From positions 1-12,377 of the forward strand of contig JAATVR010000568.1 of NCBI GenBank assembly GCA_014523665.1: a DNA stretch of 12,377 bases, read 5' to 3'. Position 1 is the first letter of the stretch; each line of letters starts with the position of its first letter. This stretch comes from Nitrososphaerales archaeon TH526 (GTDB lineage: Archaea; Thermoproteota; Nitrososphaeria; Nitrososphaerales; Nitrososphaeraceae). Below are positions 1-7,440 of this stretch, piece by piece. The notes below the pieces were generated by a model. The model did not search any database, had not been told where the DNA came from, and worked only from the letters and a program-made list of their open reading frames with translations. The translations under genes were made by a program, and so were the position numbers.

Positions 1-507
1 ACCTCCATACCTGCTACACCAGCTTCTGGTAGTAATGATGAATCATTGTCAAGCGATGCTAACGATAACAGTAATAGCAACGCTGATGAAACTTCCAGTT
101 CTTCTGGATCTGCTTCTGACGCTGCCACCAACAGCGAAGATAGTGACTCACAACAAGATGCAACATCGAACGATGGCGATGACGGCAACGATAGTGTACC
201 TATAACACCAGCTCCCAATACTTCAGATAACGATGATGCTTCATCATCAAGTGATGATAATAACAGCAACAACGATGAATCCTCTACTTCATCTGGATCT
301 ACTGACGATGATAACAACAGCGAAGATAGTGACTCACAACAAGATACATCATCGAGTGATGGCGACAGCAGTGGGTCAGAAGATACAACACTGAGTGAAG
401 AAGAAGATGAGACTGAAGATAATTTCGAGCAGACAAACCCATTACTGGAACAAATAAGAGAGAGTGTAAGTGGAACATTATCCGCTACTGGAATAGCCGT
501 TCCATAA
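1..507 (+). CDS. Acidic Ser/Asp/Asn-rich repeat protein, 3' end only
   Basis: The frame is open from the first base of the window, so the start lies upstream; 168 residues are visible. They are almost entirely Ser, Asp, Asn, Glu, Gly and Thr, with very few hydrophobic or basic residues. Two copies of a unit of about 62 residues can be recognised, each with an NSEDSDSQQD core, and Pro/Thr-rich spacers (VPITPAPNTS and a similar stretch at the left edge). The last 35 or so residues differ: a Glu/Asp-rich run, then a more ordinary tail ending LSATGIAVP. This composition is typical of disordered linkers or stalks of exported or cell-surface proteins, but no membrane anchor or folded domain is visible here. 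The true product depends on the missing N-terminus. A T-rich stretch follows the stop. Confident as coding, no function assigned. Confidence 0.8.
   Translation, partial: TSIPATPASGSNDESLSSDANDNSNSNADETSSSSGSASDAATNSEDSDSQQDATSNDGDDGNDSVPITPAPNTSDNDDASSSSDDNNSNNDESSTSSGSTDDDNNSEDSDSQQDTSSSDGDSSGSEDTTLSEEEDETEDNFEQTNPLLEQIRESVSGTLSATGIAVP
130..345 (+). repeat. Tandem coding repeat, period 186 bp
   Basis: A 30-base block at 130-159 recurs without mismatch at 316-345, a period of 186 bp or exactly 62 codons. Flanking sequence matches less well but in the same order at protein level (Pro/Thr spacer, DNxSNxDE, SSGS, NSEDSDSQQD). A third, partial spacer copy is seen near base 1. The in-frame period fits expansion by unequal recombination inside the gene. 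Confidence 0.8.
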
Positions 508-510
508 CCC

Positions 511-530
511 ATTTTCCTTTTTATTGTTTT
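511..530 (+). terminator. T-rich transcription terminator
   Basis: Shortly after the stop at 505-507, runs of four to five T interrupted by single other bases extend to 530. Archaeal RNA polymerase commonly terminates at such T-tracts without a hairpin. Called from composition and position only. Confidence 0.45.
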
Positions 531-571
531 AAATTAGATTAGGTTCTTCCCTGGATTCATCATACCAGCTT

Positions 572-613
572 CAGTGGTTTGTAGTGCAGTTTAGTGCTGC
601 TAGTAGACCACTG
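572..613. repeat. Imperfect inverted repeat
   Basis: CAGTGGT (572-578) is complementary to ACCACTG (607-613). G-U pairs extend the stem inward, and GCAG can pair with CTGC nearer the loop. It lies in the spacer between the convergent acidic-protein and ABM genes. It could be an RNA hairpin, but no transcript can be assigned. Confidence 0.35.
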
Positions 614-772
614 GTATTAGAGAAAAAAAGATCAGACAAATCTGAATCAACCCACAAAAGACTTAGTGTCATAATGTGATTTGGTAAAGAGATTGATTAA
701 TATCCAATTCGGGCTGTTGTCGACAGTTCTAATATGCCCCACCAGAGGATAAAGCTTTCTATGATTTATCCC

Positions 773-787
773 CTATAATAAAAATAG
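773..787 (-). terminator. Probable terminator of the ABM gene
   Basis: On the minus strand, 24 bases past the ABM stop codon, the sequence is CTATTTTTATTATAG: a T-run flanked by CTAT/ATAG. It resembles the T-rich hairpin that follows the M35 gene at 8904-8927. Confidence 0.4.
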
Positions 788-810
788 TTTAAAACGCGAT
801 GATGGCAAAA

Positions 811-1176
811 TCAATCCACACAGACCCCTGGAATTACAATCTTTTTGAATACATGAGGACAGCCTGCCGCACTAGCAGGGTACTCAGACATCTTAGCCTG
901 GAATTGAGAATTACTAAGAGCTTGCTTGAATTGCGATGTGGATTCCCAGATAGCATAGTTAATGAATGTGCTACTTCCAGCAATACCTCGATGTAGTTGG
1001 GTTGAGATGAATCCAGGTTGCTGTTTGATCTCGGCGTCTGAAGCCCAAGCTTTTAAAAACTGGTTAACATCTTGTGGGTCTAAATTGAATTTATTAATAA
1101 GAAGGACAGGGCCAACATCTTCTTCTAACTGTTTATCAAGAGTTGTTCTTTTATCCATCTCTTCTATTTCTACCAT
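811..1176 (-). CDS. ABM-fold (antibiotic biosynthesis monooxygenase-like) protein
   Basis: 121 residues, close to the usual 95-120 of single-domain ABM proteins. After a charged N-terminal leader of about 20 residues comes the ferredoxin-like alpha/beta pattern: a first strand (GPVLLINKFNL, about 22-32), a helix with DVNQFLKAWASDA, the PGFISTQLHRG strand, a strand FINYAIWES, and a helix with FKQALSN, ending near 115 in a strand with VFKKIVIPG. The PGF and W-E-S positions are typical of the family. Members dimerise and range from quinol monooxygenases to heme-degrading enzymes and to proteins without known activity; the substrate cannot be told here. The ATG at 1176 is chosen because a TATA-like box lies about 23 bases upstream. 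An upstream ATG runs into a stop after four codons. Likely cytosolic and transcribed alone. Confidence 0.85.
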   Translation of the reverse strand: MVEIEEMDKRTTLDKQLEEDVGPVLLINKFNLDPQDVNQFLKAWASDAEIKQQPGFISTQLHRGIAGSSTFINYAIWESTSQFKQALSNSQFQAKMSEYPASAAGCPHVFKKIVIPGVCVD

Positions 1177-1193
1177 AATTAACTTACGGGCAT

Positions 1194-1203
1194 CTTAATA
1201 TTT
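1194..1203 (-). promoter_or_regulatory. TATA-like box of the ABM gene
   Basis: The minus strand reads AAATATTAAG, centred about 23 bases upstream of the ATG at 1176. This is near the archaeal box A distance for a leaderless or nearly leaderless transcript. A second A/T-rich candidate (TTAAAAAC) lies a few bases further upstream. Confidence 0.4.
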
Positions 1204-1392
1204 CAGTTTTTAATGAGCCATCAATGGAACCAAATAACAGGATAGCAAGATGAAGCACTGCAATAGACTGTTCTTCTTCATTTTAGACAATTCTGACTGA
1301 CATCATTGACAATCCCACTAGGGAAATCATATAATCTAGTGAGCGTGGAATGATATCGTAACTACAAATTTTGATAGAAGTGTTCAATACAT

Positions 1393-1411
1393 TTTGTAAA
1401 CAGTTAACAAA
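1393..1411. promoter_or_regulatory. Operator-like 19-bp near-palindrome
   Basis: TTTGTAAACAGTTAACAAA equals its own reverse complement at 16 of 19 positions. The GTAAAC element recurs twice just downstream (CGTAAAC at 1445-1451 and 1454-1460), around the AT-rich palindrome at 1431-1444. It looks like a binding site for a dimeric regulator, but no gene begins at a clear distance on either strand. Confidence 0.3.
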
Positions 1412-1424
1412 TTAGACTGGAGAC

Positions 1425-1444
1425 GTTTATAAAAATATATTTTT
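1425..1444. promoter_or_regulatory. TATA-rich palindrome, possible promoter without a gene
   Basis: TTTATA is followed directly by the perfect 14-bp palindrome AAAAATATATTTTT (1431-1444). It would serve as box A on either strand. No supported gene starts within 60 bases. Two copies of AACCAGCTAG (1473-1482 and 1510-1519) lie just downstream on the + strand. Could be the promoter of a small unrecognised RNA, or simply AT-rich spacer. Confidence 0.25.
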
Positions 1445-1733
1445 CGTAAACAACGTAAACGGGCTTAAAACGAACCAGCTAGAGCAATATATAGGAGCAT
1501 ATCCCAATCAACCAGCTAGTGTATGATTAAGAGTCTTTATTTATAACTACGTAGACAGAATATTATTGTAGGTATCAATATTGGCATGATGCGGTACGCT
1601 CCTCTAATTTTATTCTCGACTACTCCCGTATATTTCCTGGAAATATCGTCAGGCTGTAGGAATACTCACAAATGGATTGATGGGCTTTGGTTCCGATTAC
1701 TTAAAAAAAGAAGATATTGTGATTATATCCTTG

Positions 1734-2009
1734 CTACTTTTGACCCTTAATTTCTCTAAGCGTATCATAATTTGAGTCTAAGTTTATTTGCCATATTGGA
1801 AAGGCAGGATCCCTTGGAGCCTTGGCAGGATCATTCATGTCTCTTCCTACGTTACCGTGAACATTATTACGCCAAAACAGCTCGATTTGTCTGCCCAAGT
1901 GATCAGCATCTTCATAATCACTCAATTTATGTATAGTCTGGGCACGCAGGGCCGCAGTTACTGTTAGTATTTCCAGCTTGTATTGTCTAGTGGTTCTACT
2001 GAGGCTCAT
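1734..2009 (-). CDS. Small hypothetical protein, 91 aa
   Basis: No family recognised. The first 30 residues suggest a helix of mixed character (KLEILTVTAALRAQ). The rest is polar and charged with several aromatic and Pro positions (ELFWRNNVHGNVGRDMNDP, then DPAFPIWQI). No signal peptide or membrane segment is visible. The composition looks more protein-like than random AT-rich sequence, but at this length a chance open frame is possible. The ATG at 2009 is preceded by a TATA-like TTTATCATATATG around 2041-2053, leaving a leader of about 10-15 bases. It is divergent from the gene at 2130, with about 120 bp between them that could hold both promoters. Confidence 0.5.
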   Translation of the reverse strand: MSLSRTTRQYKLEILTVTAALRAQTIHKLSDYEDADHLGRQIELFWRNNVHGNVGRDMNDPAKAPRDPAFPIWQINLDSNYDTLREIKGQK

Positions 2010-2095
2010 GTCGACTAGAAAGGTAAGGCCCTATCTAGATTCATATATGATAAATCATAAGAAACAGCTCTTCATTAATACCGAAGCTTAGTAAA

Positions 2096-2105
2096 GTAAT
2101 ATAAC
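2096..2105 (+). promoter_or_regulatory. TATA-like box for the 2130 gene
   Basis: GTAATATAAC is centred about 29 bases upstream of the ATG at 2130. This spacing supports the ATG, rather than the TTG at 2106 that immediately abuts the box, as the translation start of a nearly leaderless mRNA. Confidence 0.45.
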
Positions 2106-2129
2106 TTGGGGGTACAATTCAATATTGAT

Positions 2130-2423
2130 ATGACATTCAAAGTCATCATTACTCACCCAAGCTCAGAAGGAGACGAACACACTTACTATGGAATAGCCTT
2201 TCTTAATCCAGGCAAGATCGAATCCGACAGACTTACATACTCACCATCGGATAGAAAGTTAAAGGCAACCCTTACGTTTGATGGGAACCCGATAAAAGTG
2301 GGAGAGAAATTCATAGCTATTTTAGTACCTGTGAACGAGAGCGAAATTACAGATAGCACAACTCCCGAATTTAAAATACACGAGAATGGTCCAGAGCATG
2401 AACCGGAGACAGTAGATTTCTAA
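2130..2423 (+). CDS. Small acidic hypothetical protein, probable beta-sandwich
   Basis: 97 residues from the ATG at 2130. The frame also opens at a TTG at 2106, but that start overlaps the TATA-like box. The residues alternate polar and hydrophobic in strand-like stretches (TFKVIITHP, YYGIAFLNPG, KLKATLTFDG, KFIAILVPVN), separated by turns rich in Asp, Gly, Pro and Ser. This suggests a small all-beta domain. The C-terminal 15 or so residues are acidic and probably disordered. No signal peptide, membrane segment, cysteine or catalytic motif is seen. No family is recognised and no functional link to neighbours is apparent. A T-rich stretch at 2469-2480 may end the transcript. Confidence 0.7.
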   Translation: MTFKVIITHPSSEGDEHTYYGIAFLNPGKIESDRLTYSPSDRKLKATLTFDGNPIKVGEKFIAILVPVNESEITDSTTPEFKIHENGPEHEPETVDF

Positions 2424-2468
2424 AAATCTATCGTCGTCAGGATACAATTAAAATTGATTCAACATAAC

Positions 2469-2480
2469 TTTCCCTTTTTT
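2469..2480 (+). terminator. Possible T-rich terminator
   Basis: TTTCCCTTTTTT lies 46 bases after the stop of the 2130 gene and just past a short AT-rich inverted repeat (CAATT/AATTG). It fits an archaeal T-tract terminator; composition is the only evidence. Confidence 0.3.
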
Positions 2481-3460
2481 CCTCAATCTATTGTAATGCT
2501 AACCGATGAATTTTCCGAGTCACATTAATTTATTCTGTCAAAACAAATCTAGTCCAAGTAAGAGTTTGACAACATTAGAAGTTGATGTCAAAATAAGAAA
2601 TTCAATGATGTTGAAGCTACCCCTTTTAGATCAGCCCAATAAACAATAAAGTGACTCGCACAAAACATATTCTGAATAATTTTCATATTGAAGTAGTTCG
2701 AAATATTATAGCTCACTATATTTAGGTCACGTTAAATATCTGCTTTGTACTTGTGAAGCTACCCTAAGTAGCGAAGTCAAAAAAGGGACTCAGGATTCGT
2801 TTCAAGTCTTGTTCTTGAAATCTATACTGGCAGTTGAATTCGGCATGGTCTACTTATTGGCACAAATTTATGAACACTACAGCTCTAGGCATCTAGGTAT
2901 TTTTTATTTCGGAATTGTAATCACCTCACTTAAATAAAAAGCGTCCATTAGTTATTACGTGGAAAACTCGACTATGTTACGTTTCTATTCCATAATGATA
3001 ACGACCGCAATCAATTGCATTTTTGGGAATCTCTTCTTCTCGGCTTATCCATTGCCTGTATCTTCAGGTGCCTCACAGGTTTATTCTTAGAGTCTTTTAT
3101 AATTCCCTGTACGACGTAGGTGGTCATGATGTCGGTATAATAGGGTACCTATTAAATATTTGAAAAGGAGCAGAAGACACTCCTAACAGTGATATTCTCA
3201 TGAAACTCCTAATTTGAATTCTACACACTTTTATCTATTGATGTCATCATAGTCTAATTACTATTGCATCTACAATGTTTTCTTTCAGAGACCTGAGAAT
3301 CCACGAATTAGATTGATACACCTCAAAATTATTCGCGACCTCTTTTTAGTAACCCTATGAGTACCTCTGCAATATTTCTTCTTATCCGCTAGGATTCCTC
3401 TTTGGATACCTTCTGCGATCATGAATTTATCAACCTTCCTCTAATAAAGATCGGAGCATT
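2481..3460. other. Gene-poor stretch of about 1 kb
   Basis: No convincing gene on either strand. One frame on + is free of stops from about 2690 to 2937 and ends in a hydrophobic stretch (from the ATG at 2845: MVYLLAQIYEH, then GIFYFGIVITSL), which could be a small membrane protein or a gene remnant. It has no start codon early in the frame and no clear ribosome binding site. No tRNA or obvious structured RNA was seen. Confidence 0.5.
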
Positions 3461-3477
3461 AATCACTGATTGAATCA
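3461..3477. repeat. Two overlapping 11-bp palindromes
   Basis: AATCACTGATT (3461-3471) overlaps TGATTGAATCA (3467-3477), each a 5+1+5 palindrome, directly past the stop of the minus-strand gene that ends at 3478. The arms share the AATCA/TGATT element. Role unknown; possibly part of the 3' end structure. Confidence 0.3.
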
Positions 3478-4607
3478 TCATTGGCGTGTCCACTTCTTAT
3501 AGAATGGTTTGAACTCTGAATCAATATGTCTCCTGGATTTGGTACCAAATCTTACCGGCGCATTTTTCAAAAATGGTATATATTCCCATTTCCATAAATC
3601 ATGATTATTGTCATGTTCTGCCATGGCATGATTAGATATATTGATAAAAATAATCGGATAACGATAATTAGAAAAGTAATACTTGACTCTTACATCTGGA
3701 GGTCGGGGATTTTCGTGAATTGAATCTTCTTCAATTCCGTAATCACTGCTGTAAATATTCTCAAATTGAAATAGCTTTTTGTTGATGCTTATATCATCTT
3801 CTTCTTCTTTATTCATTTTTATTTTGAAGGTTTCAACATCTATTTCTCTGCCGTAAACAAATAATCTAAATAATTCATAGATATGATTTACCAACCTATG
3901 TCGCCTTAGTTCTTCGTTCTCGAATAAAATAGAGACTTCCATGACTCCGGGTTCTAATTCAAAACAATGTATTTCTCTCACGAAATTGCGTAAAGAATCA
4001 ATGGACGGTTGATATACCACCGGTATTATCTTAGCTTTTGCAAGATCATCAATATCCAACTGGTCATCCTTAATTTGTACATCGAATATATCACCATGAC
4101 TTTCTTGGGAATTAGATGCCTTCTCATTGACAACATAAGTATGAATCTTATCGATGCTGTCCAATGATTCTACTCCTCCTTTTTGAATATCAATATTCTC
4201 ATTTAGAATCTTATCGTTGTCATGCCAATCCCAGATCCAAAAATCATTATCTAAAAGGAATACCTTGCGAATGCCAGCAGTTCGAGCTTGATTGGGAAGA
4301 TTTTTTCGTATGTTCGTTAATTGATAGTGTTCATGATAGATTTCAGAGAAATATCTATCCCTAGCATGTATTTTACCTCCACGGGTTTGTTTCCCATATA
4401 TTTTCTGTTTCGATTTGTTTTGCTTCTAAGAACAATCCTCGTCTTACCGTTCTCCATATTGCCAACAACACTCAATGTGCAGTTGTCCCAGTCTACAACT
4501 GTTGGTTGATCTGTCCACTCAATTTTATTTAATCCTGCTTTCGAGACAATATCATATTTATTTACCCGATGTGAAAACCAGAAAGGAATGGACCCATTCA
4601 GAAGCAT
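3478..4607 (-). pseudogene. Unknown protein gene split by one -1 frameshift
   Basis: Two minus-strand frames join into one protein of about 376 residues. The first runs from the ATG at 4607 and stops at 4317. The second is open from 4425 down to the stop at 3478. They overlap for about 110 bases, where both look protein-like. The second frame shows convincing protein upstream of the TTG at 4164 (for example FLLDNDFWIWDWHDND), so the AGGAGGAG before that TTG is probably coding sequence (KGGVESL), not a ribosome binding site. The ATG at 4607 has a TATA-like box 25 bases upstream and fits a leaderless start. A G GGA AAC heptamer in the first frame at 4389-4395 would allow a -1 slip; a single-base deletion or a sequencing error is likelier. 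The protein is charged, with no signal peptide or membrane segment and no recognised family. The 228-residue 3' part could also be translated alone. Confidence 0.6.
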
Positions 4608-4628
4608 ATCTAATCAATTCGTAATTTC

Positions 4629-4636
4629 GTAATAAA
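4629..4636 (-). promoter_or_regulatory. TATA-like box for the gene starting at 4607
   Basis: The minus strand reads TTTATTAC, centred about 25 bases upstream of the ATG at 4607. This is the spacing expected if transcription starts at or next to the start codon. Confidence 0.4.
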
Positions 4637-4639
4637 CCT

Positions 4640-5120
4640 TATCTACTAAGCCTTACACACTAACAATCCTAAGTTGCGTAATTGTAATATCATGCGTACG
4701 TGACTATTAGTTTCTTAACATTTAGTCCGTCTAACTATTTGATTCTCGATTTATGGTAGCATTACTTTCATATATCTTCTTGCCAGTGTAATTTCTATTT
4801 ATTAATGAAAGAAGTAACTGTGCTTTTGGGATTTGATATACTATTTCATTTTTTCCATTCATAAGAAGAAATTTTTTCTTTACTAATGTTTTGAGTACTA
4901 GGTATATCTAAAAAATTGAACATAGTCACTCAAATAGGCATACCAGAACATTATTATTTTGAGGTTAGCTCATCAATTAGTTGATGAACTCCACAGAATT
5001 ACAACTAGAATATACAATACTCATTCCAATATTTTACTATTTCTTGCTGAAGTTGGTTTGTAGAAGTATGAAATAAATTGGTGCTAATCTGACAAGCTAG
5101 CCTTGAGTATAGTATAAGGG
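4640..5120. other. AT-rich stretch without a gene
   Basis: No supportable reading frame, RNA gene or mobile element was seen on either strand. The only clear structure is the short hairpin at 4970-4987. Confidence 0.5.
4970..4987. repeat. Short perfect hairpin
   Basis: TCATCAA and TTGATGA form a perfect 7-bp stem around a TTAG loop; after one mismatch AG/CT adds two more pairs. There is no adjacent gene end, so it cannot be assigned to a terminator. Confidence 0.35.
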
Positions 5121-5160
5121 TTGATTATATTAATTTACACCAATATTATTTTCTTTCATA

Positions 5161-5244
5161 ATGACACAGTCCATTGCAAATCATCCTTCAAGTTTTATTG
5201 ATACCCTGCAACCATCGTTAATGATTTCACTACATGCAACGTAA
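5161..5244 (+). CDS. Possible 27-residue small ORF
   Basis: An ATG at 5161 lies about 31 bases downstream of a TATA-like TTATATTAAT (5125-5134). It opens a 27-codon frame rich in Ser, Leu and Thr that stops at 5244. The promoter-like spacing is the only reason to list it; the peptide resembles nothing known and may be a remnant or chance. Confidence 0.15.
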   Translation: MTQSIANHPSSFIDTLQPSLMISLHAT

Positions 5245-5306
5245 GCCTTAACATCTTTCCCTTCATGTGTGGCACCAGCGGAGTCTAGCGAATTTTAGTT
5301 TCGGGA

Positions 5307-5592
5307 ATGAAAGATGTTCCTGAATCAGAAAAGAGATTCACAGAAGATGTCACACTGCGAAACCGAAAATTATTGAACCATTCAGTCTACCGAAAGAGGC
5401 CGACCTCTCTTGATTCAGAGCCTGACCTGGAACGAAAAGTGCGTCGGTTATTGGTTATTTCATGACGAAATTAGACTGGTTAATGATGACATATTGATTG
5501 GTAGGTATTATTCCAGTCAAAATCAAATTTTCGATTGGCTACCTGATGGTCTAAGTTTCTTGCACATAGATAGAAAAGGGGATACTGTTTAG
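5307..5592 (+). pseudogene. Possible frameshifted gene remnant
   Basis: Two overlapping + frames look protein-like in sequence. One runs from the ATG at 5307 and stops at 5465, with a charged helix-like product (PESEKRFTEDVTLRNRK, then DLERKVRRLL). The second is open from 5383 to 5592 and gives GYWLFHDEIRLVNDD followed by GRYYSSQNQIFDWLPDG. A single frame change between about 5435 and 5460 would join them into a protein of about 95 residues. No family is recognised, and there is no clear promoter or ribosome binding site at 5307. Decay of a once functional gene is the likeliest reading, but frames of this length also arise by chance in AT-rich DNA. Confidence 0.3.
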
Positions 5593-5599
5593 TTGCCAT

Positions 5600-5980
5600 A
5601 TATTTTAAGAAGGATTAGAAGCTGAGGGCCTTTAGAAACGAAGTTGGTTGATACCGATGTTTAAGCAATTAGGTAAAACCATCGCATTTCGACGGTAGCC
5701 GCATGGTTAATCATCTTTGACGCCCCGTCAAGTTGATCAAGTAATCCCATTTTTTTATCAAGAGTGCTTAATAATGTTGACTTATTGCTTCGAATTAAAT
5801 ATGATCCACTATTCAAAATCCTCAAAAACTTACGATGTAAATATATATCGGATAGATGTAAATATTTCTCGAGTTTTAAGCAGCTTCCAATCTTTTTCCA
5901 AAATCTGAGGTGATACTGATTGAGATCTGATGAAAATCGAAAGCAGGTTGATTCGAATGTTTTTTAGCTGATCCCCCTGA
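5600..5980. other. AT-rich spacer before the exported domain protein
   Basis: Nothing supportable was found. Frames of about 60 codons exist on both strands, but they overlap each other and lack promoters and family features. Confidence 0.4.
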
Positions 5981-5982
5981 AA

Positions 5983-5995
5983 CCTTTTAATTTTG
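5983..5995 (+). promoter_or_regulatory. TATA-like box for the 6016 gene
   Basis: CCTTTTAATTTTG is centred about 28 bases upstream of the ATG at 6016. No purine-rich ribosome binding site precedes that ATG, which fits a leaderless archaeal mRNA. Confidence 0.35.
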
Positions 5996-6015
5996 CAGTC
6001 CCACCTACTACATCT

Positions 6016-6855
6016 ATGACAATACATTCAGAATTAGTACTATTCATTTGTCTTGCCTTTATTGTGGGTATCATTCTTGTAGCAAGTGGGAATACGTCCG
6101 TTAACTTATCTTCGGATATGTTTAATGGTTTGAAAGCTAAAATATTCGATAGAGGAATACTATCATCAAATCAAAGAGTCTGCGACTTTTACATCGATTC
6201 GGTTGGTTCCTATCCAGTTGGCTATGCTGGACTGGAGTTAATAAATTTGGAAAGTCCCAAATCGAGCTTCTCAATCTCAGATAAGATGGGGACAAGCAGT
6301 TTGAATCAGAATCCATTCCGCTTAATAGACATAAATTTAAATGTGTGCAAAATGAGTCTGAATCATCAAGTTAATAATATCATTATGGGAACTAATAACA
6401 TGTCTTCAATTATTGAAAAAATTAAGTACCGGCTAGACGCAAATGAGACATACCCTAAAGACGAACCGATTGTTATCAAGTTCACGTTAGAAAATAATTC
6501 AGAAGAAAATTTATGGATACTAAACTGGAATACGCCCCTAGAGGGTCTTAAGAATAGGATTCTAAACGTTATATGCGATGGAAAAGAAATTCCTTATGAG
6601 GGAATAATGATGAAGCGCGGGCAGCCCAGTAAGGAAGATTATGTGCAAATCACTCCCGGGAGTTCTATTTCTGCATCTGTTGATTTGTTAGAAGGTTATG
6701 CGATTCCCTTGGCAAACCAATGCAAGGTGGACTTTAAAGGTAGGATCCTTGACATTTCGACCAATGACGAATCAATTCCGAAGAAAGTTGAGGACTTTGA
6801 GTTGTTACCAAAGATAACTGGTAACGCTACTACTTTTCGGGTAAGTCCTTTGTAA
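6016..6855 (+). CDS. Exported stand-alone M35 propeptide-like domain protein
   Basis: 279 residues. Residues 6-25 form a hydrophobic segment (VLFICLAFIVGIILVASG), so the protein is secreted or membrane-anchored. Residues about 30-130 match nothing I recognise. Residues about 131-277 align along their length with residues 11-155 of the M35 metalloprotease encoded at 8929-10005. Shared landmarks are LxNNSxxxLxxLxW, PxEG, GxExxxYxGxxMKR, DY, DLxExY, RxLD and a final strand near FELL. In M35 enzymes this N-terminal beta-rich region precedes the protease domain and is removed as a propeptide in secreted members. Here the gene stops exactly where the shared domain ends, with no HExxH. It could inhibit, fold or tether the protease, or have lost its catalytic half; no M35 remnant was recognised downstream, which argues against recent truncation. 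The domain match is visible; the role is inference. Confidence 0.8.
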   Translation: MTIHSELVLFICLAFIVGIILVASGNTSVNLSSDMFNGLKAKIFDRGILSSNQRVCDFYIDSVGSYPVGYAGLELINLESPKSSFSISDKMGTSSLNQNPFRLIDINLNVCKMSLNHQVNNIIMGTNNMSSIIEKIKYRLDANETYPKDEPIVIKFTLENNSEENLWILNWNTPLEGLKNRILNVICDGKEIPYEGIMMKRGQPSKEDYVQITPGSSISASVDLLEGYAIPLANQCKVDFKGRILDISTNDESIPKKVEDFELLPKITGNATTFRVSPL

Positions 6856-6944
6856 TTAGTCTATAGCGTTCTGTGGACCTAATGCATTCTATTCGTGTTA
6901 ATGCTCGTTAGAATATTGATTAAAGGAGGAGTATTAGGTGTTAA

Positions 6945-7157
6945 GTTGACAACGTTGTTTCGTTTGAAAGCCTGAGAGAAATATCAAATAACAATTGTTG
7001 CATCTATACATTTTTGGTAATAGCCGTCTTCTATGTTGGTGTTATGTTCAAAATTGATATGTTAGGAATTACCGGAGCAAAGACAAAATTGAACTCAGAC
7101 CTGCCAAAAGCAAGTGAAACTCAGGAATGGGTATGTATAGTTTTAAGAAGGCGGTAA
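6945..7157 (+). pseudogene. Possible small membrane protein with damaged start
   Basis: A strong AAGGAGGAG (6923-6931) lies seven bases before a GTG (6938) that reaches a stop after three codons. One base away in phase, a frame without stops runs from 6945 to 7157 and encodes about 70 residues with a hydrophobic segment (IYTFLVIAVFYVGVMF) and a polar tail (TGAKTKLNSDLPKASETQ). It has no ATG at its beginning. One lost or gained base would connect the ribosome binding site, the GTG and the frame. It could be a small membrane protein damaged by an indel, or chance. Its position between the exported domain protein and the M28 peptidase is the reason to note it. Confidence 0.25.
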
Positions 7158-7401
7158 AGCCTATGTTCTATCATTACTACTAATTTATCTCTGAAATATC
7201 GACGGATTAATCCATTAATAATCAATTACTACTACTGGATCCCCCATTGAAGCCTAAGTGGTAAGGATTATCGGTGCTCCTAATACAGCGAAGATAAATA
7301 TAATGAGAACCATGACCTCACAACGTAACGCATTGTCATTATACCTCCATAGATATTGGAAGTGATGCCCTTGTGACCAACTCAGTACTAATCATTAAAT
7401 G
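7158..7401. other. Spacer without recognised features
   Basis: No gene, RNA or repeat can be supported between the doubtful small frame ending at 7157 and the M28 promoter. Together with the frame at 6945 it makes up most of the 585-bp gap after the exported domain protein. Confidence 0.4.
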
Positions 7402-7410
7402 TTTATATAA
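7402..7410 (+). promoter_or_regulatory. TATA box of the M28 peptidase gene
   Basis: TTTATATAA, a near-consensus archaeal box A, is centred 35 bases upstream of the ATG at 7441. Transcription would start around 7431, giving a leader of roughly ten bases without a Shine-Dalgarno sequence. The gene therefore has its own promoter and does not depend on the 6016 gene. Confidence 0.6.
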
Positions 7411-7440
7411 AATTCCTATTATCTGTTCGTCTGAGGTTAT

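Noticed and set aside
1586..1750. 54-codon + frame starting with two ATGs (MMRYAPLILF) and ending in a convergent overlap with the 1734-2009 gene.
   Set aside because: Too short to stand out from chance, no family features, and no TATA-like box at a suitable distance.
2690..2937. Open frame of about 80 codons on + with a hydrophobic C-terminal half.
   Set aside because: It has no start codon in its first third and no ribosome binding site. At the base composition here (assumed about 35% GC) I roughly estimate that several stop-free runs of this length arise by chance in a window this size. Only a homology hit would revive it.
4164..4180. TTG at 4164 with AGGAGGAG as a classical start for a 228-residue protein.
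   Set aside because: The same frame is open and protein-like for another 260 bases upstream, and the AGGAGGAG is explained as codons for Lys-Gly-Gly-Val. An independent start here is possible but second choice.
5717..6027. Overlapping 60-codon frames on both strands before the 6016 gene.
   Set aside because: They shadow each other, lack promoters and give no recognisable protein.
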